From contig JBMNFG010000011.1 in NCBI GenBank assembly GCA_050949175.1, forward strand, positions 62,001 to 126,000: a DNA stretch of 64,000 bases, written 5' to 3'. Numbering within the stretch: position 1 is the first letter of the stretch; each line of letters begins with the position of its first letter. Both the position numbers and the translations under genes were made by a program. Positions 1 through 6,930 of the stretch are shown here, in pieces. The stretch comes from UBA4971 sp900019985. Its GTDB lineage: Bacteria; Bacillota; SHA-98; UBA4971. The notes under the pieces were generated by a model that saw nothing but the letters and a program-made list of their open reading frames with translations, searched no databases and had not been told where the DNA came from.

Positions 1-2
1 TT

Positions 3-2225
3 TTAATGGAGGATTCTCTCATTTTCTTCACTTCCCACACACACCGGTTTCGGATACTCCCGGATATCGTGACTTGGCCTGTCTCCGTCCGGCATCTCTT
101 CTCCTAAGATGTCTTCTCCGGTTACAATCTCACCAACCTTCACTATCCTCGGAGTTATTAAGATGATAAGCTCAGTTTCGCCTTTCTCGAATCTTTCACT
201 CCTAAACAGGGGGCCTAAAATAGGTAGGTCTCCAAGGATCGGAAGCTTCCTTACGATCTTGGCCTCAGTGTTCTGGATCAGGCCGCCGACTGCAATGGTC
301 ACATTGTCCTCAACTATGAGATGAGTAGATGCCTTCCTCATCCTGAGTGCAGGAACAGTCGCACCTCCTATGTCCAGAGCGTTGCTCCAGTCAAGAGATG
401 AAACCTCAGGTTCGAGGTCAAGGACAATCCTGCCATTTGCATCCACAACAGGGAGCATCTTAAGCTTCACCCCATAAGGGCGCCACTCAAAGATCACTCT
501 ACCGTCCGCCTGTCCCATATAGACAGGGATTTCGCCACCTACCAGGAAGTTCGCTTCTTTCCCGCTCACTGTAAGGAGGCTGGGAGCTGCCAGGATACTT
601 GCTAAGTCCTGGCTTACCAAGGTGTCCAAGACTACCCGGATCGGACTGAGTCTCCATAACTCTCCCAAAATGCCATCTAACGGCAGCCTCACCTGCCATA
701 CATCTTCCGGGCTCGCGCCCTTGGCATTGCCATCCTCCAGCCTAAGTGCGGAAGTCCACTCTCCGAACATGAAAGAACCTACACTAAGCGCACCATCAAT
801 GAGACTGCCCCAAGATATTCCCAGGTTTTTCAACGCGCCGCTGTTAACCTCCACCACTTGTACTTGCAATAGAACTTGCAAGGGGTTTTTGATTTCCACC
901 AGGTTCACCACATCCTGGCTGAACAAAGAAGCAATCCTATTTACCCTCTCCAGGTCGTTTTGAGATTCTACGTATCCTTCAAGTAGGAGTTTACCGTCAA
1001 CAGAGCGCACAACCACTTCAGACAGTCCGATGTACTCTCTAACCAGGTCTTCCAAAGTGACCTCAGGAGCAGGTTCAGGCATTTCGGACAGAGGAGGAGC
1101 GGTTTCAGGCGGATCCGCCGGAGGCTCCTCTGCTACCCTGATGATATTGACTACCTTTTCAGTGTAGAGCTTTGCTACCGCTTCCGCCCTCACCTTAGAA
1201 TACTCATCTATGACTTCCCCTTCTAAAAGCGCAGTGCCGTCTACGACCATAACGCCTATATTAGGGTCACGAAGCGCATCAACTATCTTGCTTTTGAGTT
1301 CTTCGTCAGAGTCTTTCTCATCAGGAGTTTCATAAAGGAGAGCCTCTGTCTCATCTGCCTTTACATCAGTACCGGCTGCTTCAAAGCCAGGAGTTAGCTC
1401 GTCTGGGCTAACTTGAGCCTCCTGACCGTCGTTTTCATCTCCATCATCTTCAAGTGGCGGAGGAACCACGACATCTATAAAATTCAGCACTTTCTGTGAA
1501 AAAAGCTTCGCAAAGCTTTCAGCGCGTTCCGCATCGCTCTCCCTATCTACCGTACCTTCAAGGATTACAGCATCCTTTACTACGCGGACAGCGACTCCAT
1601 CTATCCCCATGCTGGCTTCTATTTCAGATGGGTCCGGCTCAGGCAAAGACGGCGCGATTGCCGGACGAAGTACTGTTATCATGTTAAGGACATTATCTGA
1701 ATACGCCCTCCCTATCTTATCTGCCCTTTCATACTCGTCATCAGTCTGGCATATCCCTTCCAGAAGCAACGTGGATCCTGCAAACCGAACCATCACTTCG
1801 GGAAGGCCGATGACTTCAGAAATCTCTCTGAGGAGTTCCTCATTATCCTCTAAGACCCTTACATCATATCCGGTGCATCCTGTAGAATCCCATACATAAA
1901 GGGTGGTTCTGCCGAGAGATTTGCCGTTTACGATAAGCTCTGTCTTGGAGACTACGAGCACATCTACGATGTTAGGATCTGCAACTGCCACCCTTACCAC
2001 GCCGTCTACAGGCAGGATTCTGGAACACCCGACAACGATTCCCAATCGCTTGCTCACAGCTAATGATGAAAGGTCTTCCATCTGATCTGTGGAGACCGCT
2101 AATACCGGCTCTCCATAAGCCTTTACCGCCGGAGCACACAGGACCAAAACTATGCCAAGGACAAAAACTGACATTATCCTCTTATGGAGCGGCAGTTCGC
2201 CTTGCTTGCCATTGCCGAAAACCAT
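3..2225 (-). CDS. cpaC: Tad/Flp pilus secretin (CpaC/RcpA-like) with four BON-like repeats
   Basis: Outer-membrane secretin of a Tad (Flp) pilus, the ring through which the pilus leaves the cell. The 740-residue protein has an N-terminal hydrophobic signal (about 17-36), a pilus-formation N-terminal domain (about 55-125), then four repeats of about 60 residues each with a central LLLEG or similar core and a VVN/VLN ending (about 128-450), which I read as BON domains. The secretin core follows (about 455-705), with a GGEIPV stretch and a VAVGGLIQN motif. Family members usually carry a single BON domain, so four is unusual. The ATG is preceded by GGAGGTGG and overlaps the upstream cpaB stop by one base, so the genes are translationally coupled. 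A secretin implies an outer membrane. Confidence 0.9.
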   Translation of the reverse strand: MVFGNGKQGELPLHKRIMSVFVLGIVLVLCAPAVKAYGEPVLAVSTDQMEDLSSLAVSKRLGIVVGCSRILPVDGVVRVAVADPNIVDVLVVSKTELIVNGKSLGRTTLYVWDSTGCTGYDVRVLEDNEELLREISEVIGLPEVMVRFAGSTLLLEGICQTDDEYERADKIGRAYSDNVLNMITVLRPAIAPSLPEPDPSEIEASMGIDGVAVRVVKDAVILEGTVDRESDAERAESFAKLFSQKVLNFIDVVVPPPLEDDGDENDGQEAQVSPDELTPGFEAAGTDVKADETEALLYETPDEKDSDEELKSKIVDALRDPNIGVMVVDGTALLEGEVIDEYSKVRAEAVAKLYTEKVVNIIRVAEEPPADPPETAPPLSEMPEPAPEVTLEDLVREYIGLSEVVVRSVDGKLLLEGYVESQNDLERVNRIASLFSQDVVNLVEIKNPLQVLLQVQVVEVNSGALKNLGISWGSLIDGALSVGSFMFGEWTSALRLEDGNAKGASPEDVWQVRLPLDGILGELWRLSPIRVVLDTLVSQDLASILAAPSLLTVSGKEANFLVGGEIPVYMGQADGRVIFEWRPYGVKLKMLPVVDANGRIVLDLEPEVSSLDWSNALDIGGATVPALRMRKASTHLIVEDNVTIAVGGLIQNTEAKIVRKLPILGDLPILGPLFRSERFEKGETELIILITPRIVKVGEIVTGEDILGEEMPDGDRPSHDIREYPKPVCVGSEENERILH

Positions 2226-3175
2226 TATTGGGCCACCTCCCCGTCTTCAATCAGAGTGACGTAGGTGGTCTGAGTTCCTCTGATTACTTCAACTATTGCC
2301 GGCGCTGCCTCTATACCGGAGGCTGAATCCGTTCCGCTCGGCCTTGAGCTCGTCGAACCTTTACTTAACGGGGTGACTGCGGGTCCTGAAGGAGGCACTC
2401 CAGGAGAACTACTCGAAGCTGAAGGCCGAGCCGAAGCGGAACTTGCACCGGATCGGGGAGGTGACCAACCTTTAACTTCACGCAAGATATCATACTCGGC
2501 TATGCCCTGGCCTTTTGTTGCTGTTGCGAACAGAGGGCGCAAGGCAAGGCGCAGTTTACCGATTCTTTCAGCAAGAACCAGCTTTTCCGCATCACTTGGC
2601 GAAACAGCCAAGGTGACACTTGTGCTGACTTTGGCTTTGCCCTGGGTTTTATCTTCTGTCTCTTGAGCTACAGCCAGCACTTGAATGTCTTCTAACACCG
2701 TGAAAGCGACATCCCCGGTTTCCCCTACTCCGCTGGCTGTGACAATAATGTCTACCCTGTCTCCGGGTTTGACAAACCCTGCAACCCCTACAACCTCATC
2801 CACAGGGACTGCAACCGCTCTCATGTCGCGAGGAACAGCAGCTACAAGGCCGATCTTCTCCTCATCGCTATAGAGCCTGTCTATAAGGATTTGCTCGCCT
2901 TCAAGGATTTCGTATTTTGTTATTAATCCCAGAATATCTTTTACATTACGCACAGCTTTTGGATGAGCTGCCTCTTCAGGGACTTCCTTGACATAGATTA
3001 AGTCCTGTGTAATCTTGGTCCGTGGAGGGATAGCTGATTTTGCAGCAACGACAGTGACAGTCGTTATAGGCGTAGGAGCAGGCTCCATCGTCTTCCCAAG
3101 ATATATGTAAACACTGACTGCAGCGATTAACCCAAATGCAATTGCAAGTACCAGCATCAATCTACTGCCTCTCAT
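2225..3175 (-). CDS. cpaB: Flp pilus assembly protein CpaB/RcpC
   Basis: Periplasmic pilus-assembly factor that works with the secretin. It has one N-terminal membrane segment (LMLVLAIAFGLIAAVSVYIYL), a SAF domain (about residues 40-110, starting near SAIPPRTKI) and an RcpC/CpaB domain (VDEVVGVAGFVKPGDRVDI). I chose the ATG at 3175 because GGAGGGGGCTGG lies directly before it; a GTG at 3193 is in frame but lacks such a site. The last 80 residues include a low-complexity Ser/Pro/Ala-rich tract followed by a short ordered tail, which is not typical and may be a flexible linker. The stop overlaps the secretin start. Confidence 0.9.
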   Translation of the reverse strand: MRGSRLMLVLAIAFGLIAAVSVYIYLGKTMEPAPTPITTVTVVAAKSAIPPRTKITQDLIYVKEVPEEAAHPKAVRNVKDILGLITKYEILEGEQILIDRLYSDEEKIGLVAAVPRDMRAVAVPVDEVVGVAGFVKPGDRVDIIVTASGVGETGDVAFTVLEDIQVLAVAQETEDKTQGKAKVSTSVTLAVSPSDAEKLVLAERIGKLRLALRPLFATATKGQGIAEYDILREVKGWSPPRSGASSASARPSASSSSPGVPPSGPAVTPLSKGSTSSRPSGTDSASGIEAAPAIVEVIRGTQTTYVTLIEDGEVAQ

Positions 3176-3193
3176 CCAGCCCCCTCCTCTCAC

Positions 3194-4162
3194 CTAGCCT
3201 TCAAGACGACATGAAACAACTCCGTAATCGTTTATGTTTCCCAGGTCTCCGTCTGCCGCCCACTTGATGAATCTCCCGGTTACTTCACACTCATTTCCTT
3301 TTCCGCCGACATCTTCCAGGAAGAACGCGGCAAAACCGGTAAGTATCACTCCGCTTCGGCCTTTCACGTTTAAAGAATCAACAACAGGCACAAGAAGGAC
3401 TCTTGGACATCCTTTAACAAACCGGTCATGTGTGCATTTCGGCTCATGGGTGCATCCTGCTATACGGGAATTAATCCCCGTCACTGTAGGGCCGGCCATG
3501 TTACCCGGTTCAGTCTCTATGATTGTAGGGACTTCATCTCCTACCTCAAGCCTTTCCTGGTACCCGTACATGATGTTGTCCAGATAATTAGATGCTCCGC
3601 GACCGCCCAAGGCCAACGCACCGAAGTTCCCGGGGCCGGCGTCATCAGATTTGTTGCTTGGACTGTACTTTAGGGTGTAGACTTCACCGAATACGAAATC
3701 CTGGTGGACTACGCCAAAAGGAGCTGCACCTGTCAAGCCTTTTGTCGCACCTATACTTGCCTTAGCACTTGCAGTCACCTCAGCAGACGAAAACCCGAGT
3801 ATTCTGGCGAAACCCAACGGAACGAGGCGCGAAGTTGTAACTCGGATGCTGCGTCCGTCAGGCAGCACTTCGGCTGCTACATGCCCTTCTTCTACTCCGT
3901 TGCTCATTGCGTAGGCTTCCGCTTCTCCAACAGCCTTCCCATGGTCCCCGGGAAGCTCCTGGACACCTGCTAAGGCTGCAGCATCAGCGGCGTTGGACAG
4001 CAGAACCTTGTTGTAATACAGGACGCCGACATCTATAACAAGAGCGGCGATTCCCAGAATCAATACCATTGCACACGCCACTACAACTGTTACGCTGCCG
4101 TTTTCGTTATTCAGGAAACTCCGGAAAACCCGTCTCACCCTAATCATCCCTTCCGGAGACAT
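3194..4162 (-). CDS. TadG-like pilus assembly protein with N-terminal Tad domain
   Basis: Minor pilus-assembly protein of the Tad system. Residues about 15-75 form a Tad domain: a short basic leader, NENGSVTV, a hydrophobic helix (VVVACAMVLILGIAALVIDVG) and the characteristic YYNKVLLSNAADAAALAGVQELP segment. The rest (to residue 322) is a secreted domain with several cysteines (CTHEPKCTHD, a C near the C-terminus) but no recognisable von Willebrand fold, so it is a short TadG relative. The ATG at 4162 has GGAGTAAG upstream, overlapping the end of the tadE remnant. It sits between tadE and cpaB, the usual place. Confidence 0.8.
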   Translation of the reverse strand: MSPEGMIRVRRVFRSFLNNENGSVTVVVACAMVLILGIAALVIDVGVLYYNKVLLSNAADAAALAGVQELPGDHGKAVGEAEAYAMSNGVEEGHVAAEVLPDGRSIRVTTSRLVPLGFARILGFSSAEVTASAKASIGATKGLTGAAPFGVVHQDFVFGEVYTLKYSPSNKSDDAGPGNFGALALGGRGASNYLDNIMYGYQERLEVGDEVPTIIETEPGNMAGPTVTGINSRIAGCTHEPKCTHDRFVKGCPRVLLVPVVDSLNVKGRSGVILTGFAAFFLEDVGGKGNECEVTGRFIKWAADGDLGNINDYGVVSCRLEG

Positions 4163-4167
4163 ACATC

Positions 4168-4576
4168 TTACTCCACACGCATCGTCGTGACACCTGATAC
4201 CCAGTGCGGATCAGACAGGATCTTGTCCATAAACGGCATCACTATGTCTACGGGATATTGCACCCTGACCGTTAACTGGCTGCCTCTCAGCCGCTCACCT
4301 GGCGAAGGCGATACAGTTATAACGACTTTTTCGGTATCCAAAGTCCCTGCTGCATCCATTACTCTCTGGATTATGAATTCATCAGCAGCTCCCGACAACA
4401 CCGATCCTCGCGCCTTCGCGAGATGCATGCGATACGACAAGCTGGGCACTGAGAACACGTCCGAACTCTACAATGCCGGTGAGGAGGAAAAGAAGCATGC
4501 TAAGGACCAAAGCCATTTCAACAAGGGCCTGTCCACTGTCGTCCTTTAGCCAAGAAGTCGCAGTCAGCTTCTTCAC
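4168..4576 (-). pseudogene. tadE: TadE-like pilus assembly gene with a single-base frameshift
   Basis: TadE family minor pilin or assembly protein. The first frame reads a short leader, GQALVEMALVLSMLLFLLTG, IVEFGRVLSAQLVVSHASREGARIGVVG, then stops at once (GSC-stop). The second frame picks up exactly where the family continues: GAADEFIIQRVMDAAGTLDTEK and onward to a normal C-terminus at 4168. Removing one G from the GGG run at 4391-4393 (minus strand) joins both halves into an unbroken protein of about 135 residues. The best start is GTG at 4576 with GGAGGGGG just upstream; an ATG at 4603 abuts the tadV stop. The break may be a genuine mutation, a programmed shift, or a sequencing or assembly error. 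Confidence 0.85.
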
Positions 4577-4603
4577 GTACTGCCCCCTCCGTTGATCCTG
4601 CAT

Positions 4604-5164
4604 TCAAAATGCCATAGGCGAAAAATCCGTTATGATTGCAATAACCATTCCCACGCTGATAGCTACTGAATAGGGGATTTTAAAGCCTGAAGTGCGCATT
4701 GTAGCCAAAGAGTCAGCCCGCCCAAAATTCCTGAGAGCCAGTCCGAGAGTTCCGGGCAAAATCCGCCCGATGACACCTGCAAGCCAACCTAGACATCGCA
4801 TTAAGAACCCACCGAGCTGTCCATGCCTCAAAAGGACAACTGCAGATATGAGTCCGCCTGCTATGGCACCGTACAACATGGAAAAGGCTGCGCCTTTTAC
4901 ACCGAAGAAAGCACCGATTACTCCGAGGAACTTCGCATCTCCTGCGCCTATCCAGCCTAAGGCAAACGGTATAAATAGGATACCTATCCCTGCAATCATC
5001 CCCAGACATGACTTGGCAAACCCTTGGATTCCTCCGGAAACAGCTCCCAGAACAAGTCCCACCGCCATGCCTGCGAACACCAGGGGGTTCGGGATCCGCC
5101 TTTCCTTGCAGTCAAACCATACTGCTATAAGCGCTATTGAAGTTGCGATGTAAACTTCAAGCAT
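4604..5164 (-). CDS. tadV: Prepilin peptidase of A24 family (TadV/CpaA-like)
   Basis: Inner-membrane aspartyl peptidase that cleaves the leader of Flp pilins and TadE/F pseudopilins. The two catalytic aspartates are visible in VWFDCKERRIPN near the N-terminus and in the GxGD motif GAGDAKFLG (about residue 77 of this start). Several hydrophobic helices fit the six-helix family topology, and 186 residues is normal for the short TadV form, which lacks the N-methylation domain. I prefer ATG at 5164, with AGGTGAC upstream, over the ATG at 5182. It lies between the pilin and tadE genes, as in other tad operons. Confidence 0.9.
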   Translation of the reverse strand: MLEVYIATSIALIAVWFDCKERRIPNPLVFAGMAVGLVLGAVSGGIQGFAKSCLGMIAGIGILFIPFALGWIGAGDAKFLGVIGAFFGVKGAAFSMLYGAIAGGLISAVVLLRHGQLGGFLMRCLGWLAGVIGRILPGTLGLALRNFGRADSLATMRTSGFKIPYSVAISVGMVIAIITDFSPMAF

Positions 5165-5182
5165 TGACGTCACCTGCAACAT

Positions 5183-5353
5183 CTATTCAACGACCTGTAC
5201 CGGGATTTCAAGTGCATACAGCGCTTGGACAGCAAATCCCAAGACATAGACTGTACCTATTGCTGCCAAAGCTATAAGCGCCAGAATAAGGGCATATTCC
5301 GTCAGCCCTTGACCGTTGTCGTCTGATAGGAGAACTTGATAAGCCTGCGTCAT
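5183..5353 (-). CDS. flp: Flp-type IVb pilin, copy 2
   Basis: Small major or minor pilin of the Tad pilus. A 56-residue product with a short polar leader, the processing motif DDNGQGLTEYALILALIAL (cleavage expected after the glycine, Glu and Tyr conserved at mature positions 5 and 6 of this class) and one hydrophobic helix. ATG at 5353 follows GAGAGGGG at good spacing; an in-frame ATG at 5371 would add six residues. It is directly followed by tadV and preceded, across a hairpin, by a second pilin that differs strongly outside the helix. Recognition rests on the Flp signature and gene context. Confidence 0.88.
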   Translation of the reverse strand: MTQAYQVLLSDDNGQGLTEYALILALIALAAIGTVYVLGFAVQALYALEIPVQVVE

Positions 5354-5390
5354 TGCCAGCCCCTCTCTCACCGGTGCTGTTTTGGAGACA

Positions 5391-5421
5391 CCGCCCTACC
5401 GGAGGGGACGGTAGGGTTCGG
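5391..5421 (-). promoter_or_regulatory. Hairpin between the two pilin genes
   Basis: CCCTACC (5394-5400) pairs with GGTAGGG (5410-5416); CCG and CGG on the outside extend the stem across a two-base bulge. There is no U-tract on the minus strand, so it is more likely a processing or stabilising hairpin that makes the upstream pilin mRNA more abundant than the downstream genes than a full terminator. Role is inferred. Confidence 0.45.
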
Positions 5422-5501
5422 TTCCAATACTGGTAAACAGATATTACTCGGTGTAGCCCTTGTGGAGTAAGCAAATATCATTGTCAGTCATACTAGCCAT
5501 A

Positions 5502-5678
5502 TTACGGCGTTGTTTCTTCCCCCAGCTTTGCGTTAACGTCTTCAAATATACCCTTTATGCCGCCACCGAGAGCACCAAGTGCTACTATGACTGCTACAGC
5601 AATCAGAGCTATAATCAATCCGTACTCTACCATTCCTTGTCCGTCTTCTTCATAAAAAAGTCTCTTCAGCACTGTCAT
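5502..5678 (-). CDS. flp: Flp-type IVb pilin, copy 1 (58 residues)
   Basis: Probable major pilin of the Tad pilus and first gene of the operon. Translation gives a basic leader (MTVLKRLFYEEDGQG), then MVEYGLIIALIAVAVIVALGALGGGIKG as one hydrophobic helix, and an acidic tail ending in EETTP. The GQG-MVEYG junction is the Flp prepilin cleavage site, with Glu and Tyr at mature positions 3-4. The ATG has a near-perfect AAGGAGGTG site. At 58 codons it falls below common ORF length cut-offs and is easily missed. It is the first gene downstream of the c-di-GMP riboswitch terminator. Confidence 0.9.
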   Translation of the reverse strand: MTVLKRLFYEEDGQGMVEYGLIIALIAVAVIVALGALGGGIKGIFEDVNAKLGEETTP

Positions 5679-5828
5679 GACACCTCCTTCCGTCCAGTGT
5701 GCCCGACGGCCGCTGAGAGACTTTTGGAATCAGCCTATAAAATCTGCTATGATGCAAGGTCAGGCAAGACCGCGTAATCCATGGTTGGCTGAACCGATAT
5801 CCCCAATGCGGCCTGCCGAAGAGACTTT

Positions 5829-5867
5829 ATAAAAAGAAACCTGCTCACGCGTTGCCACATGAGCAGG
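5829..5867 (-). terminator. Intrinsic terminator of the c-di-GMP riboswitch
   Basis: On the minus strand CCTGCTCA (5867-5860) and TGAGCAGG (5847-5840) form a perfect 8-bp stem with a 12-base loop, followed by TTTCTTTTT. It sits directly after the riboswitch aptamer and before the first pilin gene, the standard arrangement of a transcription-control platform. Confidence 0.85.
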
Positions 5868-5884
5868 TACCGACAGACAGTCCC

Positions 5885-5985
5885 TTCTCTTCGGCAACCC
5901 GGCTATCGTAGCCAGAACCCCTCCTGGCCTTAGACCCGTGGCTTTGCGTCCCCGCCTTTCGACGAGTTTGCCTTTATCGGGAGAA
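5885..5985 (-). promoter_or_regulatory. Cyclic-di-GMP-I (GEMM) riboswitch aptamer
   Basis: The minus-strand sequence has the conserved parts of the GEMM-I aptamer in order: GGCAAAC at the 5' side, a GAAA-capped P2 arm (CUCGUCGAAAGGCGGG), the near-invariant GGACGCAAAGCCACGGG and UCUAAGG, a variable P3 arm, then GAUAGCC and GGGUUGCCG closing P1. The base just 5' of CAAAC is G, as in c-di-GMP-binding members; the cGAMP-binding subclass has A at the corresponding position (from memory of the Vc2 structure). With the terminator downstream it should set Flp/Tad pilus transcription by c-di-GMP level. An open reading frame across it is fortuitous. Confidence 0.9.
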
Positions 5986-6000
5986 ATTATCATTCAATTC

Positions 6001-6020
6001 CGGAGGATTCGACTCCTCCG
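6001..6020 (-). promoter_or_regulatory. 5' hairpin of the tad leader
   Basis: CGGAGGA and TCCTCCG form a perfect 7-bp stem around GTCGAA, at the start of the predicted leader transcript upstream of the riboswitch. It looks superficially like a tRNA T-arm but no other tRNA part is near. It may protect the 5' end of the mRNA. Confidence 0.4.
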
Positions 6021-6028
6021 CACAATAA

Positions 6029-6037
6029 ATATTAGCA
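6029..6037 (-). promoter_or_regulatory. Possible extended -10 promoter for the tad operon
   Basis: Minus strand TGCTAATAT is an extended -10 element (TGn plus TAATAT). No good -35 hexamer lies 17 bases upstream. Transcription would start near 6022, just before the 5' hairpin and the riboswitch. Weak evidence alone; position fits well. Confidence 0.35.
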
Positions 6038-6101
6038 TAGATGGAAAGACCTTACTACTGGACTTAAGACTCATTCTTTCTAGGTCTTCGGTTGTAGGCA
6101 T

Positions 6102-6890
6102 TTAGGCCTGCCTAACAAAAAACCCTGTTGTAACCGCCCATACAGCAGCTTCTGTCCTTCTTGACATTCCTAACTTTCGGAGAATACTGCTGATGTGGTT
6201 CTTGACAGTCTTCTCACTTATCATTAATCTCGCTGCGATATCACGGTTGGATTCGCCTTCTGCAACCAGGGCCAGGACTTCAATCTCCCTCGCAGTAAGC
6301 TTGTCCCTTCCATCCCATTTTTCAGCGAATCGCCCGGGCTCCTCATGAGACTCAGGCCCCGGCATCCTGCTGCCCTCACCCGGCAACCCAAGGATAGAAG
6401 CTGCGTGCTCAGCCATGGTTACATCAAATCCCCGGAGCCTGAAAAGCTCATCCACAAGGACCTTAGCCACTCCCGACGACACGGCAAGCTTGCCTGAGGC
6501 CACTGACCTCACAACATAATTCAATTCTTCTCCGTCGGCCAGGCGGTCAACACACCCTAAAGCTCCGGACAAAAACGCCTTCAGGACGTATCTGCCTGCC
6601 TCGCTTGGATGATTCGCTCCGGTGATTACCAAGACACAGCTGCATTCTGCAAGGTCTGCTATGGCTTCCCACGTTTTTCCGTGGTGCCCTGAAAGGCCTA
6701 CTATTACTACTTTAGGTTGTGTTTCCCTTGCAAGGGCTATTGCATCTTCCGGGGTCTCAGCTTCTCCTATAATTTCAAAGCCTTGCTGTCCTTCTATGTT
6801 CTGTCTGATGCCGGATCTAAAAAGCGGACTTGCGTCTGCTATCAATACGCGGATCTGACAAGACTCATTGCTTTGCCCGCGAATCGTCAA
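6102..6890 (-). CDS. LuxR/NarL-type regulator with degenerate receiver domain
   Basis: Cytoplasmic DNA-binding regulator. Residues about 13-130 have the length and spacing of a response-regulator receiver, and about 195-258 are a LuxR HTH (LTAREIEVLALVAEGESNRDIA, then SEKTVKNHISSILRKLGM). The receiver looks unable to accept phosphate in the usual way: the acidic pair is reduced (IADASPLF where DD is expected), the phospho-acceptor Asp is Gly (VVIVGLSG) and the conserved Lys is missing (GCVDR). It would therefore be controlled by ligand, partner or abundance. The start is TTG with AGGGAG upstream. It is transcribed toward the riboswitch-controlled pilus genes and may regulate them; this is inference. 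Confidence 0.85.
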   Translation of the reverse strand: MTIRGQSNESCQIRVLIADASPLFRSGIRQNIEGQQGFEIIGEAETPEDAIALARETQPKVVIVGLSGHHGKTWEAIADLAECSCVLVITGANHPSEAGRYVLKAFLSGALGCVDRLADGEELNYVVRSVASGKLAVSSGVAKVLVDELFRLRGFDVTMAEHAASILGLPGEGSRMPGPESHEEPGRFAEKWDGRDKLTAREIEVLALVAEGESNRDIAARLMISEKTVKNHISSILRKLGMSRRTEAAVWAVTTGFFVRQA

Positions 6891-6930
6891 GACCGCTCAA
6901 CTCCCTACCTCTACTTTCGCAGAAACAAAA

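Noticed and set aside
499..963. Frames antisense to or in another frame of the secretin gene
   Set aside because: Shadow frames of a clear coding sequence.
5760..5993. Open frame of 77 codons on the minus strand
   Set aside because: It lies across the c-di-GMP riboswitch and terminator, has no ribosome binding site and no protein-like composition.
6001..6020. tRNA T-arm-like hairpin (GTCGAA loop)
   Set aside because: No acceptor, D or anticodon arm nearby; stem and loop lengths do not fit a tRNA.
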